A stretch of DNA of 64,000 bases from contig NZ_JAUAMB010000023.1 of assembly GCF_031010175.1 (NCBI RefSeq), positions 1 through 64,000 on the forward strand, written 5' to 3'. This document shows positions 42,215 through 51,632 of this stretch, in pieces (position 1 is the stretch's first letter; each line of letters starts with the position of its first letter). Below the pieces are notes generated by a model, which worked only from the letters and a program-made list of their open reading frames with translations, was not told where the DNA came from and did not search any database. The stretch is from Halomonas sp. SpR1. GTDB lineage: Bacteria; Pseudomonadota; Gammaproteobacteria; Pseudomonadales; Halomonadaceae. The position numbers were made by a program, and so were the translations under genes.

Positions 42215-43365
42215 ACCCCCTCCTCGACGTCGGTATCGGTCGTTTGGGGTGAATGACCCGGCTCTCCCTCAATCACCCGAACCTGATCACCGTTACCCAG
42301 AAAAGCTCCGCCCGAGGCGACCACCTTGGCATCGGGCTCAAGCCCGTCGCGAATTTCGATGCGATCATCCGTTTGCTGACCAAGGGCAACTTTCTGCTCC
42401 GTTATTTGGCCTTCAACGCTGACGCGATGGACGTAGCCAAATCCGTCGCGTAGTTGCACCGCGGTACGGGGTAGCGTCATCACTTGGCGGCTGCCCAGTT
42501 CAAATTCACCCCGCGCAAACATTCCCGCCCGAGCGATGTCGCTTATCGGAAGGTCGACATAGACCAAGCCATTTCGGGTAGCGGCGTCCACGCGCGGCGC
42601 GACTGTGCGCAAATGCCCGTCGAGTTCGTATCCGCCTGGCAGGGAAATCCTGGCAGTCTGACCGGGTCGCAGCTTATTCAGCTCAGAGGCGGCGACCTCG
42701 GCCCGCCATTCCAGCCGACCGTGGCGCGTCAACCTGAACAGTTCCTGATCGGCGCCGGTAACAGCGCCAACAGTGGCCGTGCGGGAGGTAATCAAACCGT
42801 CGTCCGGGGCGACCACCTGCGTCTGAGCCAAGCGTAGCGCTTGGGCTTCATTCTGCGCTTGCGCAACGCCTAGCCGCGCCCTGGCGGTGAGTTCGGCGGT
42901 TTCGTATTGCTGAATCTGCTGCTCTGAAAGCGATCCCGTGGTTTTCAAACTTCGGGCACGCTGGGCATTGGCATTCGCTTCCGCAAGCGTTGCCTCGGCT
43001 TCCGCTACGTCAGCGCGGCTCCTAGCCAGCTCTGCACGCACCGTCGTGTCGTTATAAACGGCCAGCACCTGCCCTTCCGTGACCTCATCACCCACATCTA
43101 CCTTGACGTCTACCAGCCGCAGGCCACCGATTTCGGTACCGATAATGATCTCCTGCCACGCAGCGATATCACCATTGGCCGCAATCGTCGTCGGAAGCGT
43201 CTGAGGTTCTAATGTCGTCACGTTGACGGATAGTGAGGGCTGCGCCGTCGGCTCGTCGACGGCATCACTTTCCGACGACACCGCCTGCATACATGCCAGC
43301 GCGGCAGCGCTAGCGATGACGGCAATCATAATGCCGAGATACATTTTTCCGGTTGGAGGTGACAT
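42211..43365 (-). CDS. RND periplasmic adaptor (membrane fusion protein)
   Basis: A 384-residue protein with an N-terminal signal/anchor (LGIMIAVIASAAALACMQA; a Cys at ~25 could be lipidated). It has a biotinyl-lipoyl-like hairpin (VDVGDEVTEGQVLAVYNDT) with alpha-hairpin coiled coil (~110-175), a beta-barrel and a membrane-proximal domain (LRDGFGYVHRVSVEG). It links the RND permease to an outer-membrane channel. It is the first gene of the leftward efflux operon, divergent from the mipA-two-component operon. Confidence 0.9.
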   Translation of the reverse strand: MSPPTGKMYLGIMIAVIASAAALACMQAVSSESDAVDEPTAQPSLSVNVTTLEPQTLPTTIAANGDIAAWQEIIIGTEIGGLRLVDVKVDVGDEVTEGQVLAVYNDTTVRAELARSRADVAEAEATLAEANANAQRARSLKTTGSLSEQQIQQYETAELTARARLGVAQAQNEAQALRLAQTQVVAPDDGLITSRTATVGAVTGADQELFRLTRHGRLEWRAEVAASELNKLRPGQTARISLPGGYELDGHLRTVAPRVDAATRNGLVYVDLPISDIARAGMFARGEFELGSRQVMTLPRTAVQLRDGFGYVHRVSVEGQITEQKVALGQQTDDRIEIRDGLEPDAKVVASGGAFLGNGDQVRVIEGEPGHSPQTTDTDVEEGV

Positions 43366-43576
43366 AATTCAGGCCTGTCTCAAATTGTTCAGTTCGTTGA
43401 TGAAAAGCGACATCAAGCACTTCTGTTGAACAACTATCGGCCTGTATTCCTTTCTCGTTTCTTACTGACGTAGCGCTTGATCAAATCCGTTTTCAGTAAG
43501 AAACGCGTAAGACAATCCTCCTGATGATGGCACTTCCATAACGCTCTCACTTACACACAATGCTAGGAGTGCAAAC

Positions 43577-44392
43577 ATGAGTTCTCATCAGTCGCTATTT
43601 CCAACAGTTCAGCTCACCGCTAGGGGGTTGGCAACAGCCACACTTATTAGTGGTTTTTTTATGGCGTCTCCATTGGTACTCGCAGACGAAGAAAATTCAG
43701 ACGAAACCACCTGGGGATTGGGCGTAGGCGCAATAAGCGAACAGGATCCCTATGCCGGTATCGACAGGGAAAACACTCCATTTCCCTTGCTCCTGATCGA
43801 AAACCGGTACATTAGTGTCTTCGGCCCGGAAATCGAATTCAAACTGCCGAGTCTTGTCATCAGCGACTCCCAACAGCTCAATTTCGGTATCGTCGCCCAG
43901 TACGATGGGAGCGGCTACGAGCAAGGCGATGCCCCGATTCTCAACGGCATGAGTGAGCGCGAGGGCGGCTTTTGGGCGGGGGCCAAAGTGGAGTGGGAAA
44001 GCGAGCTGTTCGAGGTCAGCGCCGAATGGCTCACCGACGTCTCCGGCAACAGCGACGGGCAGCGCGTCGATCTTGGCCTGGAGAGAACGTGGGAATTCGG
44101 CGAACATATAATGCTAACCCCATACGTTGGGGCATCCTGGCAGGACGACAAGAACGTCGATTACTACTTCGGCGTTCGCGATAATGAGGTTCGCTTCGAT
44201 CGTCCCGCCTATAAGGGAGAGTCGGCTACCAATATCGAGGCGGGGGTGCGCGGCGTGTACCAGTTTGACCAGCATCACTCTGTGCTGGTAGGTGTTGAGG
44301 TCACGAGCCTGGCGGACGAAATCAAAGATAGCCCGCTGGTGGATCGCTCGACCCAAAACGCCGTGTTAGTTGGCTATCTTTACACCTTCTGA
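43577..44392 (+). CDS. MipA/OmpV-family outer-membrane protein
   Basis: A 271-residue beta-barrel precursor with a signal peptide ending near VLADEE (residue ~37). MipA/OmpV barrels carry strands such as ISVFGPEIEFKLP and ERTWEFGEHIMLTPYVGASW, and end in an aromatic residue (GYLYTF), the sorting signal for outer-membrane insertion. AGGAG lies before the ATG. Its TGA overlaps the start of the response regulator (TGATG). Family members occur next to two-component systems sensing antimicrobial or metal stress. Confidence 0.88.
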   Translation: MSSHQSLFPTVQLTARGLATATLISGFFMASPLVLADEENSDETTWGLGVGAISEQDPYAGIDRENTPFPLLLIENRYISVFGPEIEFKLPSLVISDSQQLNFGIVAQYDGSGYEQGDAPILNGMSEREGGFWAGAKVEWESELFEVSAEWLTDVSGNSDGQRVDLGLERTWEFGEHIMLTPYVGASWQDDKNVDYYFGVRDNEVRFDRPAYKGESATNIEAGVRGVYQFDQHHSVLVGVEVTSLADEIKDSPLVDRSTQNAVLVGYLYTF

Positions 44393-45078
44393 TGAGCCGG
44401 ATACTGCTGATCGAGGATCACGATCGCCTAGCCCAGCTAATGCACCAAGGGCTGGTGAACGCTGGCATCGCCGTGGATGTGGTTGACCGCATTGATGCAG
44501 CATGGGCTGCCGTTCAGCAGATATCCTACCAGGCACTGGTGCTCGATCGCGGCTTGCCGGATGGGGACGGGCTGCTATTGCTCAAGAAGCTGCGCAACGC
44601 GGGCCTTAGCGTGCCCTGCCTGGTGTTAACGGCGCGCGATGCGCTGCATGACCGGGTAGAAGGACTCGAAGCCGGCGCCGACGACTACCTGCCCAAACCG
44701 TTTGCCATGGATGAGATGGTGGCACGTGTCCGTGCCTTGCTACGCCGCCCTGTGGAATTCCATTCAATCGACCCCATTCACGGCGACCTGAGACTGCATA
44801 CTGAAAGCGGCGTTCTGTTTAGCGGGAACGAGAGTATTACCCTTGCCCCGGCAGAGCTGCACATTATGCAGTTGCTGTTATACAAGCACGATGAGGTCGT
44901 ACGCCGCAGCGCGCTGGAAGCGGCGGCCTGGGGCCTAAGCGAGGCGGTAACACCTAACGCCCTGGATGTCGCCCTGCACCGTTTACGCCGCAAGCTGCGG
45001 GCCATCGGCTCGCGCCAGCGGATCGCCAACGTCAGAGGAATGGGGTATGCGCTTCGTCAAGCGGATGATGCTAAATAG
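44392..45078 (+). CDS. OmpR-family response regulator (efflux/mipA operon)
   Basis: A 228-residue regulator: acidic pocket LIEDHD, phospho-acceptor Asp52 (LVLDRGLPDGDG), KPF lysine near 102 and a winged-helix domain (PAELHIMQLLLYKHDEVVRR, VALHRLRRKLRAIGS). It resembles the QseB/TctD branch. It is coupled to mipA (TGATG) and overlaps the kinase by 32 bases. It most likely controls mipA and the divergent RND operon. Confidence 0.9.
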   Translation: MSRILLIEDHDRLAQLMHQGLVNAGIAVDVVDRIDAAWAAVQQISYQALVLDRGLPDGDGLLLLKKLRNAGLSVPCLVLTARDALHDRVEGLEAGADDYLPKPFAMDEMVARVRALLRRPVEFHSIDPIHGDLRLHTESGVLFSGNESITLAPAELHIMQLLLYKHDEVVRRSALEAAAWGLSEAVTPNALDVALHRLRRKLRAIGSRQRIANVRGMGYALRQADDAK

Positions 45079-46450
45079 CCTGAGGCTGAAAGTGCTGCTG
45101 GCCTATGTGGCGGGCATGGTGCTGAGTATCACACTGCTGGTAATTGCTGCTGCAGTGGTGCTTAAGAGCGATCTACTGGCTCGTATGGATCTGGCCGACG
45201 CGGCAGAGGGGCTAGTAAACAATATCGAGTTCGACAGTCGCGGCCGACCCGTCGGCTTCGACTCGAGTCTGGAGGATCGCGCCTGGCTGTACGAGGGTCC
45301 GCAGCGCGAAGCGGCTTACCGGATTCTGGATGAAGCCGGAAACGTGGCCGTCTTTTCCAGCTCAGGTGAGGAGTTCTGGACGGCCGACGGCGATCTTGTT
45401 CGGCTGGCACGCGGCAACTTCACCTTCGAGCATGAGGGAAAGACCTTCTACGGCGCAACGCAGCCCCTCGAGCATGAAGGGCGAAGGTGGTATCTGCAAT
45501 TCGCGGTCAGTGCGAGGTTCCTGGACGTCGTCTATACCGTGTCCTTTCCGCAGGTGGTCGCTGCCGTGGCGGTGTTCGGACTTGTGCTGTTCGTCGCCTT
45601 CGGGTTATGCGCCTATATTACCCTGCGCTACACCCTCAAGCCATTGCGAGACGTGTCGGAGTCCGCGGCGGCCATCTCGCCGCGCTCCATCAACGCCCGG
45701 CTGAATACGGACGCGGTGCCTGCGGAGATTGCACCACTAGTGGATAGCTTCAACCACACCCTGGAACGTCTTGAGCGGGGTTATCGTCTCCAGCAGGAGT
45801 TTCTCGGCCATGCAGCGCACGAGTTAAAAACACCACTGGCGTTGATTCGTGCACAGATTGAATTGATCGCAGATGGTAAGAATGATCGTGAGGCGCTATT
45901 GAGCGATGTCGAGTACATGACGCGCCAAGTGCAACAACTGCTACTGCTGGCCGAAGCGAGCGAGGCACACAGCTACCAGTTTACCGTTGTTCGGATGCAG
46001 GACATCGCCCACGAGGCTTCTACCTACTTACAGCGCATGGCAGAGTCCGCCGACGTGCATTTAACGGTGCTTGCCCCGGATCAAGGGGTGACATGGAAGG
46101 CTGATCGCGGGGCATGCTTCACCTTGCTCAAGAACTTGCTGGAGAACGCCATCCAGCATGCCCCCGAGCAGACCCTCGTCAGCATGGAGATCCAGGAAAA
46201 TATAATAACTGTGCGTGACCGTGGCCCAGGCGTCGAACCAGAGCAATTGGCCCTGCTGTTCTCACGCTTCTGGCGTGGGGCGCATCGGCGCGACCATGGA
46301 GCAGGCTTGGGGCTAGCGATCTGCCAAGAGATTGCCATGGCACACGGTTGGGAGCTTTCGGTTCACAATGCCCACCCCGGGTTGATCATGACGCTCTGTA
46401 GAGAAAATGATGCCCTTAAAAATAGCCAAAAGAATATCCAGCACAATTAA
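45047..46450 (+). CDS. Membrane sensor histidine kinase (efflux/mipA operon)
   Basis: 467 residues from ATG 45047 (GGAATGGGG upstream, 32-base overlap with the regulator). TM helices lie near residues 12-42 and 160-185, with a ~115-residue periplasmic sensor between them. A HAMP linker follows, then HisKA with LGHAAHELKTPLAL (His258), and HATPase_c with N (LLENAIQHAP), G1 (VRDRGPGVEPEQL), F (FSRFWRG) and G2 (HGAGLGLAICQE) boxes. It partners the preceding response regulator. Confidence 0.9.
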   Translation: MRFVKRMMLNSLRLKVLLAYVAGMVLSITLLVIAAAVVLKSDLLARMDLADAAEGLVNNIEFDSRGRPVGFDSSLEDRAWLYEGPQREAAYRILDEAGNVAVFSSSGEEFWTADGDLVRLARGNFTFEHEGKTFYGATQPLEHEGRRWYLQFAVSARFLDVVYTVSFPQVVAAVAVFGLVLFVAFGLCAYITLRYTLKPLRDVSESAAAISPRSINARLNTDAVPAEIAPLVDSFNHTLERLERGYRLQQEFLGHAAHELKTPLALIRAQIELIADGKNDREALLSDVEYMTRQVQQLLLLAEASEAHSYQFTVVRMQDIAHEASTYLQRMAESADVHLTVLAPDQGVTWKADRGACFTLLKNLLENAIQHAPEQTLVSMEIQENIITVRDRGPGVEPEQLALLFSRFWRGAHRRDHGAGLGLAICQEIAMAHGWELSVHNAHPGLIMTLCRENDALKNSQKNIQHN

Positions 46451-46573
46451 TCGAGGGTCTGTCATCGTACGCAACTTACCCGACACCCTCGCGGAAGGCC
46501 GCATTCAGGCAGTGCATACCCCGCCTAACCCAGTCATTACGATTATAGCCGACAGTTAACTGAAAACTTCGCT

Positions 46574-46891
46574 TTAAGCGATAGCCTGAATGCCGTTTTT
46601 TTCTATCACAGCGAGGAGCCGAAGAGCAGGCCCTCCAGGACGCTTCACGCCTCGCTCCCAATCAGAAACCAGATTTTTGCTGACGTTGAGATAACGGGCG
46701 AATACAGGCTGGGAAAGGTGCTCGCGCTCACGAAGCGTCCGGATAGCCTCAGGAGGAATCGGTTCCGCATTGGTTAGACAAGTCTCATCAAAGTCACGCA
46801 TCGTCTTTTTATCGACAGCCCCGACCTCATGCAGTGCCTCCATGGTTTCATGGATTGCGGCCATCGCGTCGCTACGGTATTTCTTAGCCAT
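46574..46891 (-). CDS. NadS/HigA-like helix-turn-helix antitoxin-type regulator
   Basis: A 105-residue protein with an N-terminal ~50-residue region ending TNAEPIPPEAIRTLRERE and an XRE helix-turn-helix (SQPVFARYLNVSKNLVSDWE, then GVKRPGGPALRLL). This is the layout of NadS/HigA antitoxins. No complete toxin gene is adjacent; a 31-residue frame overlaps its start codon (see the next entry). It may be an orphan antitoxin or a regulator of an unlinked toxin. Confidence 0.82.
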   Translation of the reverse strand: MAKKYRSDAMAAIHETMEALHEVGAVDKKTMRDFDETCLTNAEPIPPEAIRTLREREHLSQPVFARYLNVSKNLVSDWERGVKRPGGPALRLLAVIEKNGIQAIA

Positions 46892-46985
46892 TGTTTTCCA
46901 CCTCCGAAAACTGCCCCTTCTGAAGAAAGGCCCACTGCTTGCTAAGCCCGCTGATTCCGCTATCAGTAGCGGCTACACGAACCCC
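46884..46985 (-). pseudogene. Possible toxin 3' relic overlapping the antitoxin start
   Basis: On the minus strand a frame opens after a stop at 46986-46988 and reads SGLSKQWAFLQKGQFSEVEN, ending at TAA 46884-46886, eight bases inside the antitoxin gene. Toxin genes usually end just so before a NadS/HigA antitoxin. Only ~33 codons remain, and I cannot match them to a named toxin. Confidence 0.35.
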
Positions 46986-47196
46986 CTATGTACTGCCATG
47001 CAGGACAATCGCCACCCCTTCATAGACAGAGCCCCCTTGATACCCACCTCTGGAGTGCAGCTAGCGTTTTTGGCGGCAGAATTTTTTCAGTTTGCCATTT
47101 GACGAAGAGCGTGCTCTTCGTATCTGGTAGCGATAGCGCTAAACTGGCATCTTCTACGCTGCCCAAAGCGGCTCGTCCCTCAACCACTCAGAGCTT

Positions 47197-48378
47197 ATGA
47201 TCAACGCCTTTGCCGTCTCCAACTACCGCAGCCTGAAAAACGTTGTCTCTTCCCTGTCGGGTCTCAATGTGGTGACCGGGCCCAACGGGTGTGGTAAATC
47301 CAACCTGTACAAGTCGTTGCGGTTACTGGCAGACACCGCTAAAGGCAACCTAATCGCATCGATCGCCCAGGAAGGCGGTCTCGATTACACCTTTTGGGCG
47401 GGCCCGGAAAAACTCACCAATAGCATGAGAGACGGCTCTGCCCCCATTGAGGGCACCGCCAAGAAAAGCAATACCCGCCTCAGGCTGGGGTTTGTCGGTG
47501 AAGACTTTGGCTACGCTATTTCGTTGGGAATGCCCGCGCCCCAGGGGTTTGCGGGCTACGGGGATCCCTCCATGTTCCAGTTCGACCCCGAAATAAAACG
47601 TGAATGCATCTGGGCAGGCGAAGTTTGCCGCCCCAGCAGTTGCTTGATCGACCGAGTGGGATCTGTGGTCAAAGTGCGGGTCGGTCGCAAATGGGAAGTT
47701 TACAACACCCACCTCAACAGCTACGAAAGCATTCTGAACGAAATCAGTGACCCGGTTGCCGTACCGGAAGTCCATGCAGTTCGACAAACAATCCGCAACT
47801 GGCGCTTCTACGATCAGTTCCGAACCGATCCGCAATCCATCATTCGCACACCGCAAATAGGCACTCGCACGCCAGTGTTGGATCACGATGGCCACGACCT
47901 AGTGGCCGCTTTACGAACCATTCACGAGATCGGTGATCGAGAGGCACTGTATGCAGCAATTGAAGACGCCTTTCCGGGCGCGAGCATCAATTTTGCAGCC
48001 GACGCCGGTAACCGCTTTGTGCTGCAGTTTCTGCAGGAAGGATTGTTGCGCCCGTTGAACCAGTCGGAATTATCCGACGGCACACTTCGCTATCTGCTGT
48101 TAGTGGCGGCGTTGCTCACCCCAAGGCCGCCTTCCCTGCTGGTGTTAAATGAGCCGGAAACCAGCCTGCACCCGGATTTGCTACCCTCCTTGGGGCGCCT
48201 AATAATACGTGCATCGCTGGAAACCCAAGTATGGGTGGTTTCCCACGCGCCACGCTTGGTGGCAACGCTAGAACAAGATCAGGCCTGCAACTCTATTGCG
48301 CTGGATAAAGCGTTTGGCGAGACGACCATCCTGGGCCAGGGGTGGCTGGACGAACCGCCCTGGCAGTGGTTGGATTAA
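47197..48378 (+). CDS. AAA/RecF-like ATPase
   Basis: A 393-residue cytoplasmic ATPase of the AAA_21 group (SMC/RecF/OLD relatives without a long coiled coil). Walker A is GPNGCGKS (28-35). The signature-like LSDGTLRYLLLVAALL and the Walker B segment LLVLNEPETSLHPDLLPSLG follow, and the D/H-loop VWVVSHAPRLVATL is near 345. No nuclease (TOPRIM) domain is attached and no partner nuclease is adjacent, unlike Gabija or OLD systems. Role unknown; DNA repair or defence is possible. Confidence 0.85.
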   Translation: MINAFAVSNYRSLKNVVSSLSGLNVVTGPNGCGKSNLYKSLRLLADTAKGNLIASIAQEGGLDYTFWAGPEKLTNSMRDGSAPIEGTAKKSNTRLRLGFVGEDFGYAISLGMPAPQGFAGYGDPSMFQFDPEIKRECIWAGEVCRPSSCLIDRVGSVVKVRVGRKWEVYNTHLNSYESILNEISDPVAVPEVHAVRQTIRNWRFYDQFRTDPQSIIRTPQIGTRTPVLDHDGHDLVAALRTIHEIGDREALYAAIEDAFPGASINFAADAGNRFVLQFLQEGLLRPLNQSELSDGTLRYLLLVAALLTPRPPSLLVLNEPETSLHPDLLPSLGRLIIRASLETQVWVVSHAPRLVATLEQDQACNSIALDKAFGETTILGQGWLDEPPWQWLD

Positions 48379-48443
48379 ACAAAGCACCCAAAGCGCCCCC
48401 TGATTGTGAATCTCTCTTGATAGCCTAAAACTCGTTTTTTTGA

Positions 48444-49388
48444 TCAGCGCCTACTGTTGGACTGTTGAGCCCAATCGGCGAGTTCGACCAAAGCTTGCCG
48501 TTGTTCCAGACTGGGCTCTTGCTTGGGTATTAGGTCATAGTTGATCATGTAATTTCCGATGGTCAGCTGGACGTTGGCCCTAGGTTGACCGCTACTACAT
48601 GAGTAGCTCAAGCTTGCATGATCACCTAATTGGTCAAGTTTCTCGATTGTACAATCATCAGTAGAGGGGTGTTGGAACGCTTCAGAGGCGGGCTGGATAG
48701 AAACAGTCAGAAGGGCATTGTCAGAGTCAGTGGCAAAGCAACTGTTTTCCCCCATAACATTCTGCGTAACATCGCCGGCTGGAAGCAGGCGATTAAGCAA
48801 CGGGCCATTAAACCAACGGCAATCTGAGGCGGCTGCCAGTATTTCAGGGTTATCAGAAACGGCCAGCGCCGCTTGGATCAGAGAATCTCCTGCTTCGCGA
48901 TCCTGTGACGAAACCGCATCTTGCAGAGCCAAGCTCCCCAAAGCCGTGACCCGACCTTTATGGCCAGCGAAACCCACGTTTCGGCTAGCTGCTTCACTGG
49001 CGCGCTCAGTGGGTAGATAGTAAAACCCCTGCACACCAATAGCCGGTGCATCCATCACATTATATGAAGCCGCCATTTCCGGTCGTAGAGTAGCTATGAA
49101 ATCGGCAGCTGCTTGTTCGGATTCATGGATCATCTGGTTGGCGGCAAACACGTTGGGAGCGCGATCACTGCGGCTGAGGAACCGGCAACTTCCAATTTGT
49201 CCACCAGTTACGACATGCCACGGTGCATACTGTGGAAAAGCTTGGTCAAGCTGATCCGTTTCCAGCCAACCGCACTCGGTGGCATGCGCCGAAAGCGGCA
49301 ATACGATAGCAGTAAAGAATAGCAGTAGGGAACTACGACAACCAAAATGAAAGAATGAAGCAATTGGCCGTTTTTTGGCTGAACTCAT
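48444..49388 (-). CDS. Secreted protein of unknown function with an apparent internal duplication
   Basis: A 314-residue protein with a signal peptide (SLLLFFTAIVLPLSAHATEC; cleavage near Ala37). Two similar halves follow: ECGWLETDQLDQAFPQYAPW ... GSCRF near residues 38-70 and DCRWFNGPLLNRLLPAGD ... NSCFA near 202-235. Both share C-x-W, then a L-x(3-4)-P segment and a second Cys ~20-25 residues on, consistent with one disulfide per half. I do not recognise the family. It is alone, transcribed leftward. Confidence 0.72.
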   Translation of the reverse strand: MSSAKKRPIASFFHFGCRSSLLLFFTAIVLPLSAHATECGWLETDQLDQAFPQYAPWHVVTGGQIGSCRFLSRSDRAPNVFAANQMIHESEQAAADFIATLRPEMAASYNVMDAPAIGVQGFYYLPTERASEAASRNVGFAGHKGRVTALGSLALQDAVSSQDREAGDSLIQAALAVSDNPEILAAASDCRWFNGPLLNRLLPAGDVTQNVMGENSCFATDSDNALLTVSIQPASEAFQHPSTDDCTIEKLDQLGDHASLSYSCSSGQPRANVQLTIGNYMINYDLIPKQEPSLEQRQALVELADWAQQSNSRR

Positions 49389-49768
49389 CAGCAGATCTCC
49401 TATAGTTAAAGTTCATATAAAGCGTAATGTCGAGCGGCTTATAATACATTCAAAAGAAGAGTGGCCGAGTCGAGCTACGGCCAGAAATTAAGCTAGCATC
49501 ATTCAAAAGGGGCTCTATCTTAGATTAATTTAACTTTATTTTCAATAAATGTATTGAAAGACTATACCTGTAAACTTAATACAATTATTCTGGGCGCTTG
49601 AAAAATCACCCAAAAACAACATCCAAACTCCCATCTTCTAGTTTTTTATGAGTTTTACACCCAACATTGCCTTACACGAATCGACTAAAGAAAGCTGAGT
49701 AGTTCACTAAACCAGCTGACCCACTCTTAGCTTCGACGCCATTAGTGCTCTCTGCGGTATATATTAAC
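49389..49768. other. AT-rich intergenic region
   Basis: 380 bases, clearly more A/T-rich than the surroundings (runs such as TTAATTTAACTTTATTTTCAA). No coding frame, hairpin or repeat that I can support. It should hold the promoter of the leftward secreted-protein gene and the 3' end of the leftward pip gene. Confidence 0.6.
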
Positions 49769-50719
<951 letters not shown>

Positions 50720-50828
50720 TCAAGCCTCCCGCTTCAGTGGCATCCTTCCAAATACCGTTTGACACTTTTATCTTCGCCGACGACTTTACTACAAGCGATT
50801 CTCAAATGACGTCGAAGAGCGTTCAGTA

Positions 50829-51041
50829 ATGTTAGTATCTAGGGAAGGAAGTGAACCAGGAAGTGGTTCAGCCAGTACTAGGTCAATCAGGCAATCAGGC
50901 AATCAGGCAATCAGGCAATCAGGCAATCAGGCAATCAGGCAATCAGGCAATCAGGCAATCAGGCAATCAGGCAATCAGGCAATCAGGCAATCAGGCAATC
51001 AGGCAATCAGGCAATCAATGAAAGGATCTCATCATGATTGA
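50829..51041 (+). CDS. Possible upstream ORF made of the octanucleotide repeat
   Basis: A 70-codon frame from ATG 50829. The middle is QSGNQAIR repeated, because the 8-bp DNA unit reads as eight residues per three units and has no stop in any frame. It ends at TGA 51039-51041, overlapping the ATG of the next gene (51034). No strong ribosome site. It may be a leader ORF whose frame depends on repeat number, or untranslated. Confidence 0.25.
   Translation: MLVSREGSEPGSGSASTRSIRQSGNQAIRQSGNQAIRQSGNQAIRQSGNQAIRQSGNQAIRQSMKGSHHD
50883..51017. repeat. Octanucleotide tandem repeat GCAATCAG, 15 perfect copies
   Basis: GCAATCAG repeats 15 times without a mismatch from 50891 to 51010, with a near-copy (TCAATCAG) before and a partial copy (GCAATCA) after. 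It ends 16 bases before the start codon of the DUF697-like gene. Perfect long octamer arrays slip during replication and are typical of phase-variable loci. Confidence 0.97.
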
Positions 51042-51531
51042 ATCAATAGAAGAACTCGAAGCGATTAGAAAATCGTGCCATTCGATGGTCACCAAGAGTT
51101 CAAGCCTTTCTGCGGGCGCGGCGCTTATCCCCATACCTGGGGTGGATGTAGGCTCAGACGTTGCCATATTGATGCGGCTAATACCTAAAATTAACCAGGA
51201 ATTTGGTTTAACGCCTGAACAAATCGAAAGCCTGGATACCGAATCCAAGCTCTTTGTGATGACGGCCATCTCGAATACCGGCAGCAAAATGGCCGGTAAA
51301 TACATCACGAAAAAACTTATCGTCATGCTTTTAAGCAAGATGGGCGTCAAGGTGGCGTCCAAAGGTGTTGCGAAGTTCGTTCCTTTGGTCGGTAGCGCCG
51401 TCGCTGGTGGTATCAGCTTCAGCGTGATGAAGTACATGGGCAGCCGCCATATCGAAGATTGTTACCAAGTCGCCTTGGCAACACTGGAGAATGAGCGGCG
51501 AAAGCACGAAATCATCATCGAACCCGAATAA
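51034..51531 (+). CDS. DUF697-like small membrane-associated protein
   Basis: A 165-residue protein. After an N-terminal helix it carries GAALIPIPGVDVGSDVAILM, the P-I-P-G-x-D motif of the DUF697 domain found at the end of YcjF/TMEM-type GTPases, and a C-terminal membrane segment (FVPLVGSAVAGGISFSVMKY). No GTPase domain is attached. AAAGGA lies before the ATG. The octanucleotide repeat directly upstream makes its expression likely to vary. Function unknown. Confidence 0.7.
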   Translation: MIESIEELEAIRKSCHSMVTKSSSLSAGAALIPIPGVDVGSDVAILMRLIPKINQEFGLTPEQIESLDTESKLFVMTAISNTGSKMAGKYITKKLIVMLLSKMGVKVASKGVAKFVPLVGSAVAGGISFSVMKYMGSRHIEDCYQVALATLENERRKHEIIIEPE

Positions 51532-51593
51532 CGCTGCTAGCCCAAGTCGCCTATTGACCCAGGCATGCATTAAGATTCCGGGCACAATATCTG

Positions 51594-51613
51594 TTATGTT
51601 ATATCATATATAT
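51594..51613. promoter_or_regulatory. Zur-like half site upstream of hisI
   Basis: ATGTTATA (51596-51603) is a perfect left half of the Zur palindrome (ATGTTATA-N-TATAACAT), but the right half (CATATATA) matches poorly. It lies 30 bases before the hisI ATG. Zinc-regulated extra hisI copies are known, so the site is worth testing; as a sequence match it is weak. Confidence 0.3.
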
Positions 51614-51632
51614 TAAGCGATACGAGTCACCC

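Noticed and set aside
47197..48378. Gabija- or OLD-type defence ATPase
   Set aside because: There is no TOPRIM nuclease domain and no helicase partner gene next to it, so the named systems cannot be claimed.
50883..51017. CRISPR array
   Set aside because: The 8-bp units follow each other without spacers; it is a simple tandem repeat.
51034..51531. EcsC-family protein
   Set aside because: The P-I-P-G-x-D segment and the short length fit the DUF697 type better; EcsC proteins are longer with different helices.
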